51,880 bases of DNA from Candidatus Polarisedimenticolia bacterium (GTDB lineage: Bacteria; Acidobacteriota; Polarisedimenticolia; Gp22-AA2): NCBI GenBank assembly GCA_036001465.1, contig DASYUH010000105.1:1-51880 (forward strand). Direction: 5' to 3'. Below, piece after piece: positions 26,280-34,931 of the stretch. Each line of letters opens with the position of its first letter. Position 1 is the stretch's first letter. The position numbers and the translations under genes were made by a program. The notes below the pieces were generated by a model. It was not told where the DNA came from and ran no database searches. It saw only the letters and a list, made by a program, of their open reading frames with translations.

Positions 26280-28313
26280 GTGACATCGAGAGCGATCGGA
26301 TCGGCCGCCAACACGAACGAGCACCGCCGGAGCTGCGCGGCCGCCGCGCCCGGGTCCGGGTGGCGCCGTGCCGCGCTGTACGCCGCCGGCGTGTTCCTCC
26401 TCGCGGCCTGCGGCGGCGGCGCCGGCCCGGACGTGATCGGCCCGAAGGAGGGGGTCGGTCACCCGATGGCGGGGCGCCGGGCCCCCGACTTCGTGGCGCA
26501 GGACCCCTCCGGTTCATGGCTCCCCTCCTCCAGCCTCAAGGACCGGCCGATCGCCCTCCTGTTCTTCCGCCCCGGTGCCCCCTTCGCTCCCGACCTGGCG
26601 CGCGAGATGGGCAGGATGCGGGCGGACCCGACCTTCCAGTCCATCGTCTTCCTGGGGATCACCCGGGAATCCCTGGACCGCATCAAGGAGTTCATCCGGA
26701 TCCAAAGACTGTCCCTGCCGATCCTGCGCGACCCCGACACGATCGCCCGGGACTACGGAATCGGCGACGTCCCGACCGTCGTCCTGATCGACGGCGACGG
26801 CATCGTCCGGTTCCGCATGGAGGGGTATCTTGGCCGGCAGTTCCAGCCGCGCCTGAACGCCACCGAGGCGGCCCTGCGCGAGCTCCCGCGCCTCGGCGCC
26901 CCGAAGGGGATCGCCTTCGATCTCGCCTACACCGAGCACCCGCGGGCGCCGGTGTTCAGCGCCCGCGACATGGACGGGAAAAAGGTGGATCTGGCGTCGT
27001 TCAAGGGGCGGGTGGTGGTGCTGAACTTCTTCGACCAGGACTGCCCGCACTGCCAGCGCGATCTGCCGCTCATGGCCCCCGTCCTGAGGGAGTTCCGTTC
27101 CCGCGGTGTTGTGGCGATCGGCGTCGCCAGCCGCGACGTCGGCGGGCAGATGCGCCGCTTCCTCAAGGACCACGGCGTCGACTGGCCGGTGGTGATCGAC
27201 CCGGCGCGGGACATCTTCCGCCAGTACGACTCGAGCCGGACCCCCGACACGTTCTTCATCGATCGCGACGGGTTCGTGCGCTTTCGCGAGCACGGCGATC
27301 GGACGGACCGTGCCGACCTGACGCGCCTGGAGCTGCGCCTGCTTCTCGGAGAGGAGCCGAAGGCCCTGGCCGCTTCCCTGCCGAAGGACCGCTACGTCGG
27401 CGACGGGGCCTGCCGCACCTGCCACGAGCGCGAATACGCCGACTGGCTGCTCACGCCCCACAGCATCGCCTGGGACAGCCTGGAGAAAGGGGAAAAATGG
27501 CGCGATCACGAATGCGTCGGATGCCACGTGACTGGCAGGGACCACCCCGGTGGATACGTCGATCCGGAGAAGACCCCCCAGATGCTCAACGTCCAGTGCG
27601 AGGTCTGCCACGGCGTCGGGGGGGGGCACCCGGCCGGGGTCGCGGGAGCGCCGCTCGAGCCCTCAGCCATGAAGGGGATCTGCGCCTCGTGTCACACCGG
27701 CAAGTTCGTCCTGAATTTCGATCCGGACGAGGCCCTGGCCTTGGTGGCCCACCAGGACCATCCCGACCTCGACAAGTTGTTCCAGTACAGCGACGCGCAG
27801 CGCCAGCGGCTCGAGGCGATCAACACGAGGCGGCTGGAGAAGTTCAAGTCGGGCGTCGCCTATGTCGGCGGCGCCGCCTGCCGCGACTGCCACGCGGCCG
27901 AATACGAGCAGTGGAATCGGACCCCGCACGCCGCCGCCTTCGCCGTCATCCTGCAGGCCGGCAGGGGGCACGACCCGACGTGCACCCCCTGCCACACGAC
28001 CGGCATGGGCCACAAGGGCGGGTTCGGCGACCAGGCGGCGTCGGGCGGGGCAATGACCCACGTGCAGTGCGAGGTCTGCCACGGCCCGGGCGGGGACCAC
28101 GTCAAGGCCCCCGCTCCCCTGAAGAAATCGACGATCTACGGCATCACCGACCAGTGCTCGTTCTGCATCATCCAGGGCGTGTGCGCCACCTGCCACGACC
28201 AGGCCAACGACCCGAAGTTCGACATCGAGCGCGCCCTCCCGCTGGTGCGCCATCGCCCCGGGCCGGCCCCCGCGTCGAACCGGCCGGCGACCGGCCGCTC
28301 CGGGACGCGGTGA
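26280..28313 (+). CDS. Lipoprotein with two redoxin domains fused to a multiheme cytochrome c
   Basis: A predicted exported redox protein of 677 residues. A lipoprotein signal ends at LLAAC-G (about 45). The first redoxin domain (about 62-200) has lost its active-site cysteines (FFRPGAPFAPD). The second (about 220-360) keeps CPHC (255/258). The C-terminal half carries eight CxxCH heme sites between about 378 and 639: CRTCH, CVGCH, CEVCH, CASCH, CRDCH, CTPCH, CEVCH and CATCH, in a c554-like arrangement. A ninth, CSFCI, lacks the histidine. The GTG at 26280 was chosen because the promoter excludes earlier starts and it leads into the lipobox. An EamA transporter overlaps the stop (GTGA). It may link heme electron transfer to thiol chemistry; the partner is unknown. 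Confidence 0.87.
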   Translation: MTSRAIGSAANTNEHRRSCAAAAPGSGWRRAALYAAGVFLLAACGGGAGPDVIGPKEGVGHPMAGRRAPDFVAQDPSGSWLPSSSLKDRPIALLFFRPGAPFAPDLAREMGRMRADPTFQSIVFLGITRESLDRIKEFIRIQRLSLPILRDPDTIARDYGIGDVPTVVLIDGDGIVRFRMEGYLGRQFQPRLNATEAALRELPRLGAPKGIAFDLAYTEHPRAPVFSARDMDGKKVDLASFKGRVVVLNFFDQDCPHCQRDLPLMAPVLREFRSRGVVAIGVASRDVGGQMRRFLKDHGVDWPVVIDPARDIFRQYDSSRTPDTFFIDRDGFVRFREHGDRTDRADLTRLELRLLLGEEPKALAASLPKDRYVGDGACRTCHEREYADWLLTPHSIAWDSLEKGEKWRDHECVGCHVTGRDHPGGYVDPEKTPQMLNVQCEVCHGVGGGHPAGVAGAPLEPSAMKGICASCHTGKFVLNFDPDEALALVAHQDHPDLDKLFQYSDAQRQRLEAINTRRLEKFKSGVAYVGGAACRDCHAAEYEQWNRTPHAAAFAVILQAGRGHDPTCTPCHTTGMGHKGGFGDQAASGGAMTHVQCEVCHGPGGDHVKAPAPLKKSTIYGITDQCSFCIIQGVCATCHDQANDPKFDIERALPLVRHRPGPAPASNRPATGRSGTR

Positions 28314-29197
28314 CCTCCTCCGCGCGACCGGCCGACCCGCTCCCCGGCTTCCTGGCCGCGGGGACCTGCGTCCTGATCTGGGGGGCCAATTATTCGATTG
28401 CCAAGCGGCTGCTCCTCGAGGTCGATCCGCTCGCCGTGGCCTGGGTGCGGGCCGCGTCCGGCATCCTGTTCTTCGGGATTCTCCTAGTCGCGGGAAGCGG
28501 CTGGCGAGGCCACCTGGCCGGCCTGAAACGTGCCGCGCCCCTCGGGTTCCTGGGAATCTTCGCGAACCAGCTCCTGTTCATGACCGGGCTGAAGCGGACG
28601 TCCGCGGCGCACTCCGCCATCCTGATCGCCCTGCTGCCGGTGTTCGTCCTCCTTCTGTCCGCCCTCGAGCGCTTCGAGCCGGTCGGCCTGCCCAAGGTCG
28701 CCGGGATCCTGATCGCCTTCGCGGGCGTGTGCGTCATCGCCCTCGAGCGCGGCGTCGACTACAAGGGCTCCAATGTCCTCGGCGATCTGCTGACCCTCGC
28801 CGGCGTCCTGGCGTTTTCCGCGTATACCGTGTTCGGGAAGCCGGCCCTGCGCGACCTGGGGCCGCTGCGCCTGACGGGGCTCGCCTTCGTGACGGGGGGC
28901 GTCGGCATCGTGGTGGTCACCCTCCCGGCGGCGCTCCGCCAGGACTGGGCCTCGCTGTCGCCGGCCGCCCTCGTCTGCCTGGGCTGGGTCGTGGCGCTGT
29001 CGACCATCGTCGCCTACATCCTCTACTACTTCGCCCTGTCCCGCATCGACCCTTCCAAGGTCGGGGCCATGATGTACCTGCAGCCGGTCGTCGCCGCGGT
29101 GATCGCCTATTTCATCGCCCGCGAGAGCTTCGGCGTTCCGTTTCTTCTCGGCGGAGGCCTGGTCCTGTCCGGCGTCGTCCTCGCCGAGCGCGGCTAG
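28310..29197 (+). CDS. EamA/DMT-family transporter
   Basis: An inner-membrane permease of 295 residues with the two-EamA-repeat pattern: about ten hydrophobic helices, the first with CVLIWGANYSIAKRLLLEVDP and a second repeat starting near LLTLAGVLAFSAYTVFGKP. Members export amino acids, metabolites or drugs; the substrate cannot be told. The start is a GTG (28310) that overlaps the stop of the cytochrome-redoxin gene as GTGA, so translation is coupled and co-expression is likely. Just after the stop TAG the bases AGGAGCC occur again, but the remainder of the post-stop motif is not conserved. Confidence 0.9.
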   Translation: MTSSARPADPLPGFLAAGTCVLIWGANYSIAKRLLLEVDPLAVAWVRAASGILFFGILLVAGSGWRGHLAGLKRAAPLGFLGIFANQLLFMTGLKRTSAAHSAILIALLPVFVLLLSALERFEPVGLPKVAGILIAFAGVCVIALERGVDYKGSNVLGDLLTLAGVLAFSAYTVFGKPALRDLGPLRLTGLAFVTGGVGIVVVTLPAALRQDWASLSPAALVCLGWVVALSTIVAYILYYFALSRIDPSKVGAMMYLQPVVAAVIAYFIARESFGVPFLLGGGLVLSGVVLAERG

Positions 29198-29265
29198 GAG
29201 CCGCCCCGCGGCCGGCGTTCCGCGTGCTATCATCCCGCCGCCCATGATGGGGAGTTCTGCGAACG

Positions 29266-31014
29266 ATGGACCGCGGTCGAGTGTCGACATCCGGCAGGGC
29301 GCTCGCGTCCGTGGCGCGCTCGCTGCTGGCAGCGCTCCTTGCGACCGTGCTGTCCTTCGCCTGCTCCGCCCGGAGAGCTGAGATGCCCGCCGACCTGGTT
29401 CTCTACGGCGGCTCGGTGATGACGCTCGATCCCGCCCGTCCCGAGGCGCAGGCGGTGGCGGTGCGCGGCGAGGAGATCGTGGCGGCCGGCCCCACCGACG
29501 ACATCCTCCGCCTGGCGGGGCCGCAGACCCGGCGCATCGATCTGCGCGGCGCCCTGGTCGCCCCCGGCCTCACCGACGCGCACGCGCACGTGCGCTCGCT
29601 GGGGGAGCAGCTGGCCACCCTCGACCTGCACGGCGTGGCGAGCATCGCGGACGTCGTGCGTCTGGTCCGGGAGCGCGATCGGTCGCTGCCGCCGGGCGCC
29701 TGGATCACCGGCCACGGCTGGGATCAGAACCTCTGGCCCGGGAAGCAGTTTCCGGATCACGGGCCGCTCACCGGGGCCGCGCCCGGCCGTCCCGTCTGGC
29801 TGACCCGGGTGGACGGGCATGCCGGCTGGGCGAACCTCAAGGCGATGGAGGCGGCCGGCGTCGGCTCCACATCCAAAGATCCGCCGGGCGGGCGGATCGT
29901 GCGCGACGGCCGGGGCCGGCCGACCGGCGTGTTCGTCGACAACGCCCAGGAGGCCATCGAAGAGGCGCGCCCGGATCCAACGCGCGCGCAGGTCAAGGAA
30001 TCGATCACCCGCGCGCTCCGGCGCTGCGCCGAGTCCGGCCTGACGGAGATTCACGACGCCGGCGTCGGGACCGTGGAGGTCGAGGCCTATCGCGAGCTGG
30101 CCGACGCCTCGGAGCTGCCGCTCCGGGTCTATCTCATGTGGGGCGGCTTCAACGACGTCGCGCTCGAGCCTCTGGTCGAGCAGCCGCCGTTCATCAACTA
30201 CCGGAACCGGCTGACGCTGCGGGCGGTCAAGCTGATGATCGACGGCGCGATGGGATCGCGGGGGGCGGTCTTCGAGGAGGACTACGCGGACGACCGGGGC
30301 AACCGCGGCCTCCTGGTGACGCCGGCGGAGGAGATCGAGAGGCGCGCCACGCTGGCCATGCGCCACGGATATCAGGTGTGCACGCACGCCATCGGGGACC
30401 GCGGCATCCGCTTGACGATCGACGTTTACGAAAGGGCGCTTGCCGCCGTCCGCCCGCACGATCCGCGGCCGCGGATCGAGCACCTCCAGTGCGTCAGGCG
30501 GGAGGACGTGCCGCGCCTCAAGGCCTTGGGTATCATCGCCTCGATGCAGCCGAGCCACGCCACCAGCGACATGCCCTGGGCCGAGGATCGCGTCGGCAAG
30601 ACGCGCGGCCTCGGTCTCTACGCCTGGCGCTGGGTGATCGACTCCGGCGCGGTCCTCGCCGCCGGATCCGACTTCCCGGTCGACCCCGAGCAGCCGCTCA
30701 TCGGGCTGCACAGCGCGGTCACGCGGCAGGACCTGAAGAACATGCCCGAGGGGGGCTGGCACCCCGAGCAGCTCATGACGATGGACGAAGCGCTCCGCGC
30801 CTACACCCAGGGGGCGGCCTACGCGGCCTACGAGGAGGAGCACAAGGGGATGATCGCCCCCGGGTACTGGGCCGACCTGACGGTCTTCTCGAAGGACCTG
30901 AGGACGATTCCGCCCTCCGAAATCCCGCGCGCCGGGATCGACTTCACCATCGTCGGTGGCAAAGTGGTCTACGAGCGCCCTGAGCTCCGCGACGCCGCCG
31001 CTCGATCCCGGTAG
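29266..31014 (+). CDS. Amidohydrolase family lipoprotein (YtcJ-like)
   Basis: A 582-residue metal-dependent hydrolase of the amidohydrolase superfamily, long-chain YtcJ/AepA-like type. The N-terminal signal ends with a lipobox-like SFAC-S (about 33), suggesting a membrane-anchored exported enzyme. Metal-site motifs are PGLTDAHAHVR (His-x-His), CTHAIGDRGI, IEHLQCV and GSDFPVDPEQP. Residues 38-80 and the C-terminus (ADLTVFSKDL, VGGKVVYE) form the usual flanking beta-sandwich. The substrate is unknown. A -10-like TATCAT lies at 29228-29233. The ATG at 29266 has a GGGGAG site about 11 nt upstream. Confidence 0.88.
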   Translation: MDRGRVSTSGRALASVARSLLAALLATVLSFACSARRAEMPADLVLYGGSVMTLDPARPEAQAVAVRGEEIVAAGPTDDILRLAGPQTRRIDLRGALVAPGLTDAHAHVRSLGEQLATLDLHGVASIADVVRLVRERDRSLPPGAWITGHGWDQNLWPGKQFPDHGPLTGAAPGRPVWLTRVDGHAGWANLKAMEAAGVGSTSKDPPGGRIVRDGRGRPTGVFVDNAQEAIEEARPDPTRAQVKESITRALRRCAESGLTEIHDAGVGTVEVEAYRELADASELPLRVYLMWGGFNDVALEPLVEQPPFINYRNRLTLRAVKLMIDGAMGSRGAVFEEDYADDRGNRGLLVTPAEEIERRATLAMRHGYQVCTHAIGDRGIRLTIDVYERALAAVRPHDPRPRIEHLQCVRREDVPRLKALGIIASMQPSHATSDMPWAEDRVGKTRGLGLYAWRWVIDSGAVLAAGSDFPVDPEQPLIGLHSAVTRQDLKNMPEGGWHPEQLMTMDEALRAYTQGAAYAAYEEEHKGMIAPGYWADLTVFSKDLRTIPPSEIPRAGIDFTIVGGKVVYERPELRDAAARSR

Positions 31015-31117
31015 GGGTCGATCCGCGCCATCGTCCGTGTCCACCCTGGCAGACGATCGTCACCTCGGGACGTGTTCTTTTCTCGCCAACCGCTTGGGAA
31101 TACCCCGCGCCTGCTAC

Positions 31118-31133
31118 TGGCATTCCAATTGCT
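31118..31133 (+). promoter_or_regulatory. Candidate sigma-54 (-24/-12) promoter
   Basis: TGGCATTCCAATTGCT matches the sigma-54 consensus TGGCAYRNNNNTTGCW at all but one fixed position, with correct GG-GC spacing. It lies in a 186-nt gap, about 68 nt before the sortase-substrate gene, and no competing sigma-70 promoter is evident. No enhancer-binding site was identified. Confidence 0.5.
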
Positions 31134-31200
31134 AGAGAACTGTCGTGTATCTGATGAAGGTCAGACATCCCGCCTTCTATCCAAGAAAGGAGGGAGACGC

Positions 31201-31527
31201 ATGATCCGCACGCTGCTGTCTCTTCTGATTGTGTGCATGTTCGCCCTGGCCGGGAGCGTGATTCTGGCCCAGGCCGATTCCGAAACTCCCCTTCAGGAAG
31301 TAGCGCCCAGTGCCCAATCGGGTTCGTCGACGGGGGATCCGATGTACCAGGACGCTCCCGCGCAGCAGGAGGGCATGGCACCCCAGCCCTCGACCGCAGC
31401 CGGGGCAGAGACGCACGAGTCCCTGCCCGCGACGGCGAGCCCTCTGCCGCTCGCGTTCGCGATCGGTGTTCTGGCCCTCGGGGCCGTTTCGGCCCTGCGC
31501 GCTTACCGGCTCCGCAGCCCCCACTGA
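31201..31527 (+). CDS. Probable sortase substrate with LPATAS sorting signal
   Basis: A 108-residue exported protein. A signal peptide (about 1-23, ending ILA-QAD) is followed by a short, Pro/Ser/Glu-rich, probably unstructured mature part of about 50 residues. The C-terminus has a cell-wall-sorting-type signal: LPATAS at 75-80, a hydrophobic segment (82-98) and a basic tail (RAYRLRS). LPxTA rather than LPxTG is unusual. A sortase gene lies 72 nt downstream, which makes this its likely substrate. AAAGGAGGG precedes the ATG. In a diderm, the attachment target is unclear; it may be a surface peptide, adhesin component or the sole cargo of this enzyme. Confidence 0.75.
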   Translation: MIRTLLSLLIVCMFALAGSVILAQADSETPLQEVAPSAQSGSSTGDPMYQDAPAQQEGMAPQPSTAAGAETHESLPATASPLPLAFAIGVLALGAVSALRAYRLRSPH

Positions 31528-31546
31528 GGGGCCCGTGGCCGGGGGT

Positions 31547-31574
31547 TCCGCGGCGCCGTGCACGGCGCCGCGGA
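31547..31574. repeat. Perfect 28-nt palindrome between substrate and sortase genes
   Basis: A gap-free GC palindrome, 28 nt, centred on GTGCAC at 31558-31563. It lies 20 nt after the substrate stop and 26 nt before the sortase start. In RNA it forms a very stable hairpin without a T-tract, so it may reduce sortase expression or protect the substrate mRNA rather than end transcription. Confidence 0.85.
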
Positions 31575-31599
31575 GCTTCCTCATCCCGGACGGCCTCCC

Positions 31600-32202
31600 A
31601 TGCGCTGGCTCGAGCGAATTCTTGGCGGAATCGCCATCGGCTTCCTGGGATTCTGCGCCTGGTCGTGGCTCGATGCCGGTCTGTACCAGACGCTGCAGGG
31701 GCGCCGTCTGGATTCCCTTCTCGGCTCCGCGTCCCGCGACGTGCCTGCATCGCTGCCCGGGGACATCGCCGCCGCCACGCGCTCCCAGGCACGGAAGAGC
31801 GGGCTCGTCGGCCGGATCGCGATCCCGAGGCTCGGCATCGACGCCATCGTCGCCGAGGGGACCCGGTCGCGCACCCTCAGGCGGGCGATCGGCCACGTAT
31901 CCGGGACGGCGTACCCGGGCGAGCCGGGCAACGTCGCTCTCGCCGGCCACCGGGACACGTTCTTCTCCCACCTGAGGGACGTGCACCCGGGTGACCAGGT
32001 CCGGATAACGACACCCGATGGCCAGTTCGAATACCAGGTGGTCTCCAGGACGGTGGTCGGTCCCGAGAGGGGGGAGGTCCTGGCGGCGTCCGACGGCCCC
32101 ACCCTCACGCTGATCACCTGTTTCCCCTTCCAGTACGTCGGCCCCGCGCCGGGCCGGTTCATCGTCCGCGCGCGGCAGGCCGTCCCTACCCGGAGCCATT
32201 GA
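31600..32202 (+). CDS. Sortase (class D/E-like)
   Basis: A 200-residue transpeptidase with one N-terminal membrane segment (about 8-28). The sortase fold begins near GRIAIPRLGIDAIVAEG. All catalytic residues are present: His117 in LAGHRDTFF, Cys174 in TLITCFPF and Arg186 in GRFIVRAR. The TLxTC motif and length resemble class D sortases. It would join the C-terminus of a protein bearing an LPxTA-type signal to an amine acceptor. The adjacent gene supplies such a protein. The ATG at 31600 is preferred over an earlier GTG at 31558, which sits in the palindrome. Sortases are uncommon in diderm bacteria. Confidence 0.92.
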   Translation: MRWLERILGGIAIGFLGFCAWSWLDAGLYQTLQGRRLDSLLGSASRDVPASLPGDIAAATRSQARKSGLVGRIAIPRLGIDAIVAEGTRSRTLRRAIGHVSGTAYPGEPGNVALAGHRDTFFSHLRDVHPGDQVRITTPDGQFEYQVVSRTVVGPERGEVLAASDGPTLTLITCFPFQYVGPAPGRFIVRARQAVPTRSH

Positions 32203-32211
32203 CCGGACGGC

Positions 32212-32234
32212 AGGAGCCCGGCCGAGTATTCGGC
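32212..32234 (+). repeat. Post-stop motif, copy 3
   Basis: AGGAGCCCGGCCGAGTATTC followed by GGC, 10 nt after the sortase stop. It has the best hairpin of the three copies, GCCGA-GTAT-TCGGC. Confidence 0.6.
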
Positions 32235-32268
32235 AGGGCAGCGCGCATGACAGCCGCGCGCATGACCC

Positions 32269-33045
32269 TTGCCACCCCTCCGCGGGCAGCGTATATTCCC
32301 GCGCATCGAACCCGATCGGAAACCGACCCTTTCTGAGCGTGCGAGGTGCCACATCCGGCTGGCGATCGCCGAGTTCCAGACAGGCCTGACCGCGGCCGAC
32401 GCCCCTCTCGATCGCTACGCGCGCGGGGAGGTCACTGCCATGACGTCCGGGCAGAAGCGCGGCGCGCTCCTGTTCTTCGGTAAGGCGGGGTGCGTCTCCT
32501 GCCACGCGGTCGCCGGCCCGGCGAACGAGATGTTCAGCGACTTCCGGCCCCACCGCATCGGCGGACCGCAGGTCGCCCCCGCGTTCGGGGTCGGGAGCGG
32601 CAACGTCATCTTCGACGGGCCTGAGGAGAACGAGGACTTCGGCTTCATGCAGACGGAGGGGGACCCGGCGCTGCGCTACATGTTCCGCACGGCCCCCCTG
32701 CGCAACCTGAAGGTCTCCCCGGGCTTCTTCCACAACGGGGCCTTCGGAAGCCTGGAGGCGGCGATCGCGCACCACCTGGACCTCGATCGCTCGCTCCGCC
32801 GCTACGATCCGGCGGCCAACAATCTGCCGTCCGATCTCCACCCCGGCCCGTTCAAGGGGATCCTGCAGGCCGGCATCGACCCCTCGCTGCAGAAGCCGAT
32901 CCGGCTGAGCGACGACGAGCTCGGTGATTTGGTGGAGTTCGTTCGCGACGGGCTGTTCGACGCGCGCGTTCTGGACTTCTGCGATCGCCTGCCTGATTCG
33001 GTCCCGAGCGGGCTTCCCCTGCAGCTGTTCGAGGGGTGCCCCTGA
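32269..33045 (+). pseudogene. C-terminal half of a di-heme cytochrome c peroxidase (remnant)
   Basis: The reading frame matches only the second half of the MauG/cytochrome c peroxidase family: HIRLAIAEFQTGL...DRYARGE, then a single heme site CVSCH with downstream FRTAPLRNLKVSPGFFHNGAFGSL. The first heme domain is missing, and only about 90 nt lie between the sortase and the homologous part, so there is no room for it. The only upstream in-frame start is a TTG with no ribosome-binding site. It is most likely a leftover of a rearrangement; a TATATT-like -10 just before it could still permit transcription. A partial transposase lies next to it. Confidence 0.75.
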
Positions 33046-33075
33046 TCGTCCCCGAGTCGCCTGGCCGACACCCGC

Positions 33076-33540
33076 TTAGGGCGCATCCTGGGCTTCCATC
33101 GCCCCGAAGAACGCCTCGATATGCGGCAGGAGGCCGTGGCCCTTCCAGATGCGCCGCACGGTCGATGGGCTCAGACCATACGCGGCGGCCATGGTCCGGA
33201 CACTCCAGCGGCCCGCCGGCTGGGGGATCGTCTCGCGGGTCGCTCTGACGATCGAGTCCACCAGCCCCGGGGGGATGCGGTGGGGGCGGCCCCGGCGCGG
33301 GGCCTCGTGCAGGAGCGTCTCCGCGCCCCCAGCCTTGAAGCGCGCGCGCCATTGGATCACCGTGGGACGCGAGACGCGCAGGCGTCGCCCCACCTTCCGG
33401 TTCGAGATTCCCTCGGCTGACGCGAGCACGATGCGGGCCCGGGTGACGACCCGTCTGGACAGGTCACGTGATCGGGCCATTCTCCGCAATGTCCGCCGCT
33501 GGGCAGCATCGATCACCAGACGAGGAGCCGGGTTCCACAT
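33076..33540 (-). pseudogene. IS630-family transposase, N-terminal fragment
   Basis: The 154-residue frame carries the helix-turn-helix/DNA-binding part of an IS630-type transposase (RARIVLASAEGISNRKVGRRLRVSRPTVIQWRARF; then GRWSVRTMAAAYGLSPSTVRRIWKGHGLLPH). It then ends with about 15 unrelated residues and a stop. The DDE catalytic domain, about 200 residues, is absent. It is a mobile-element remnant beside the truncated peroxidase and could mark a deletion breakpoint. The AT-rich stretch 33566-33595 just upstream differs from the surroundings. Confidence 0.75.
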
Positions 33541-33626
33541 GGCTCGACCCTACCCGACGGAGGAATAATTGTCAATAAATTTATGAAACAGGATTGCATC
33601 GGCCCAGCCCCCCTGGCGGTTTCCTG

Positions 33627-33655
33627 TTGCCGGGAAGCTCCCTCCGTCGTATAAC
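33627..33655 (+). promoter_or_regulatory. Promoter of the cupredoxin gene
   Basis: TTGCCG (33627-33632) and TATAAC (33650-33655) are 17 bp apart. The expected start is near 33662, about 40 nt before the GTG at 33702. Confidence 0.65.
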
Positions 33656-33701
33656 AGAAGCCTTGGGGCGCAGGACGCCGGCCCCGAAAACGGAGGATCG
33701 C

Positions 33702-34325
33702 GTGAGTCACCTTTGCCGCCGGCCCGTGGTCTGGCTGATCCTCGGGCTCGTCTCGCTGCTTTCCGCCCTGCCTGCGCGCGCCGTGGAGCCGGGGGTGGAC
33801 ATCGCCGCCCCCCGCGTGGTCACCTCGGTCGTCAATGCCGCGCTGGCGTTCGTCCCGGCAAACCCGGTCGTGGAGCAGGGGGATTACGTGCGCTGGCAGA
33901 ACATCGGCCTGGGGTCGCACACCTCGACCAGCGGGCCGACCTGCGGGGTGACCGACGGGCGGTGGGATTTTCCGCTTGGCGCCGGAGTCGTGACCCCTGC
34001 GCGGCAGTTCATTGAGCCCCCCATGACCATTCCCTACCACTGCACGCCGCACTGCCTGCTCGCCATGACGGGCACCGTGACGGTGACCGGGCTCATCGAC
34101 CTCGCAGCGGCCCATTCCGGCGGCATCCTGACCCTGACCTGGTCCGGCGGAAGCGGACACTACCAGGTCGTGCGCAGCGACAACGCGCTCTTTGCCGGTG
34201 CCGGCACCCAAACCCTCGCCCCGGACGGAGGGGCCGACAGCGGGACCACATTCACCGATGGCCTGACGCAGCCGGCTGCGGGGAAGGCAGCTTTCTATCT
34301 GGTGATGAACCGGACTCTGAACTGA
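33702..34325 (+). CDS. Secreted cupredoxin-domain (type 1 copper) protein
   Basis: A 207-residue exported protein. A signal peptide (about 1-27, ending ARAVEP) precedes a plastocyanin-like domain (about 30-130). The type 1 copper ligands are visible: a His in GSHTST, then C-x2-H-x4-M in HCTPHCLLAM, where plastocyanin has the same spacing. After the domain a beta-rich C-terminal part (about 135-207, LTLTWSGGSGHYQVVRSDN) looks like a fibronectin-type module. It is probably a periplasmic or extracellular electron carrier. The GTG at 33702 follows GGAGGA and is supported by the promoter position. Confidence 0.82.
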   Translation: MSHLCRRPVVWLILGLVSLLSALPARAVEPGVDIAAPRVVTSVVNAALAFVPANPVVEQGDYVRWQNIGLGSHTSTSGPTCGVTDGRWDFPLGAGVVTPARQFIEPPMTIPYHCTPHCLLAMTGTVTVTGLIDLAAAHSGGILTLTWSGGSGHYQVVRSDNALFAGAGTQTLAPDGGADSGTTFTDGLTQPAAGKAAFYLVMNRTLN

Positions 34326-34394
34326 TCCACTCGCCTCCTCGAACGGGCGTGGCGCGCCCTATCCGGATCTCGAGAAACGACGGAGACTCAAATC

Positions 34395-34772
34395 ATGCGG
34401 AGATGGATCCCGATTTTCGTCGTTGTTGCGACGGCTTCGCTGCACGATGCTTCGATCATCGTGCGCGCCCACGGGGGCGCCGCAGCCGACGTCACTCTTG
34501 GGGGCGAAATCCTCGACCTGGCTTGTTACGTCGCCCATGGCGGCCGGGGCCCGGATCATCAGAAGTGCGCCCTGAAGTGTGCCGAGCAGGGGCAGCCGAT
34601 CGGCCTGCTCGGATCCGATGGCAAGATCTACGTCCTGTTCGCCGACCATGCCGACGGGTCAGCGTACGGCAAGGCCCGGATGCTGGCGGGATCGAACGTC
34701 GAGATCAAGGGCGAGCCCGCCAGCAAGGGCGGCATCAACGGCCTGACCGTTCACGACGTCAAGAAACTCTAG
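34395..34772 (+). CDS. Small secreted cysteine-rich protein
   Basis: A 125-residue exported protein with a signal peptide of about 25 residues. The mature part has a conserved-looking block GEILDLACYVAHGGRGPDHQKCALKCAEQGQPIGLL with three cysteines and two histidines, which could bind a metal or heme, followed by a small beta domain (KIYVLFADHADG ... VEIKGEPASKGGINGLTVHDVKKL). I have seen this pattern in periplasmic proteins of unknown function but cannot name a role. The gene follows the cupredoxin gene by 69 nt in the same direction, so a shared redox or copper function is possible. Confidence 0.7.
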   Translation: MRRWIPIFVVVATASLHDASIIVRAHGGAAADVTLGGEILDLACYVAHGGRGPDHQKCALKCAEQGQPIGLLGSDGKIYVLFADHADGSAYGKARMLAGSNVEIKGEPASKGGINGLTVHDVKKL

Positions 34773-34931
34773 CTTCCCACTGAGCCCTGCGAACCCGACG
34801 GCGCGCCTTGTCGGATAGTAGCGGCTCATCGCCTCGCCAGGAGGGCGCCGAGCGCGGCGAGCCGGCTGTGCGAGGCGAACGGCATGACCACCTCCGGGAC
34901 CGGGGGAACTCAGGAGGCCCGATTCCAGCCG

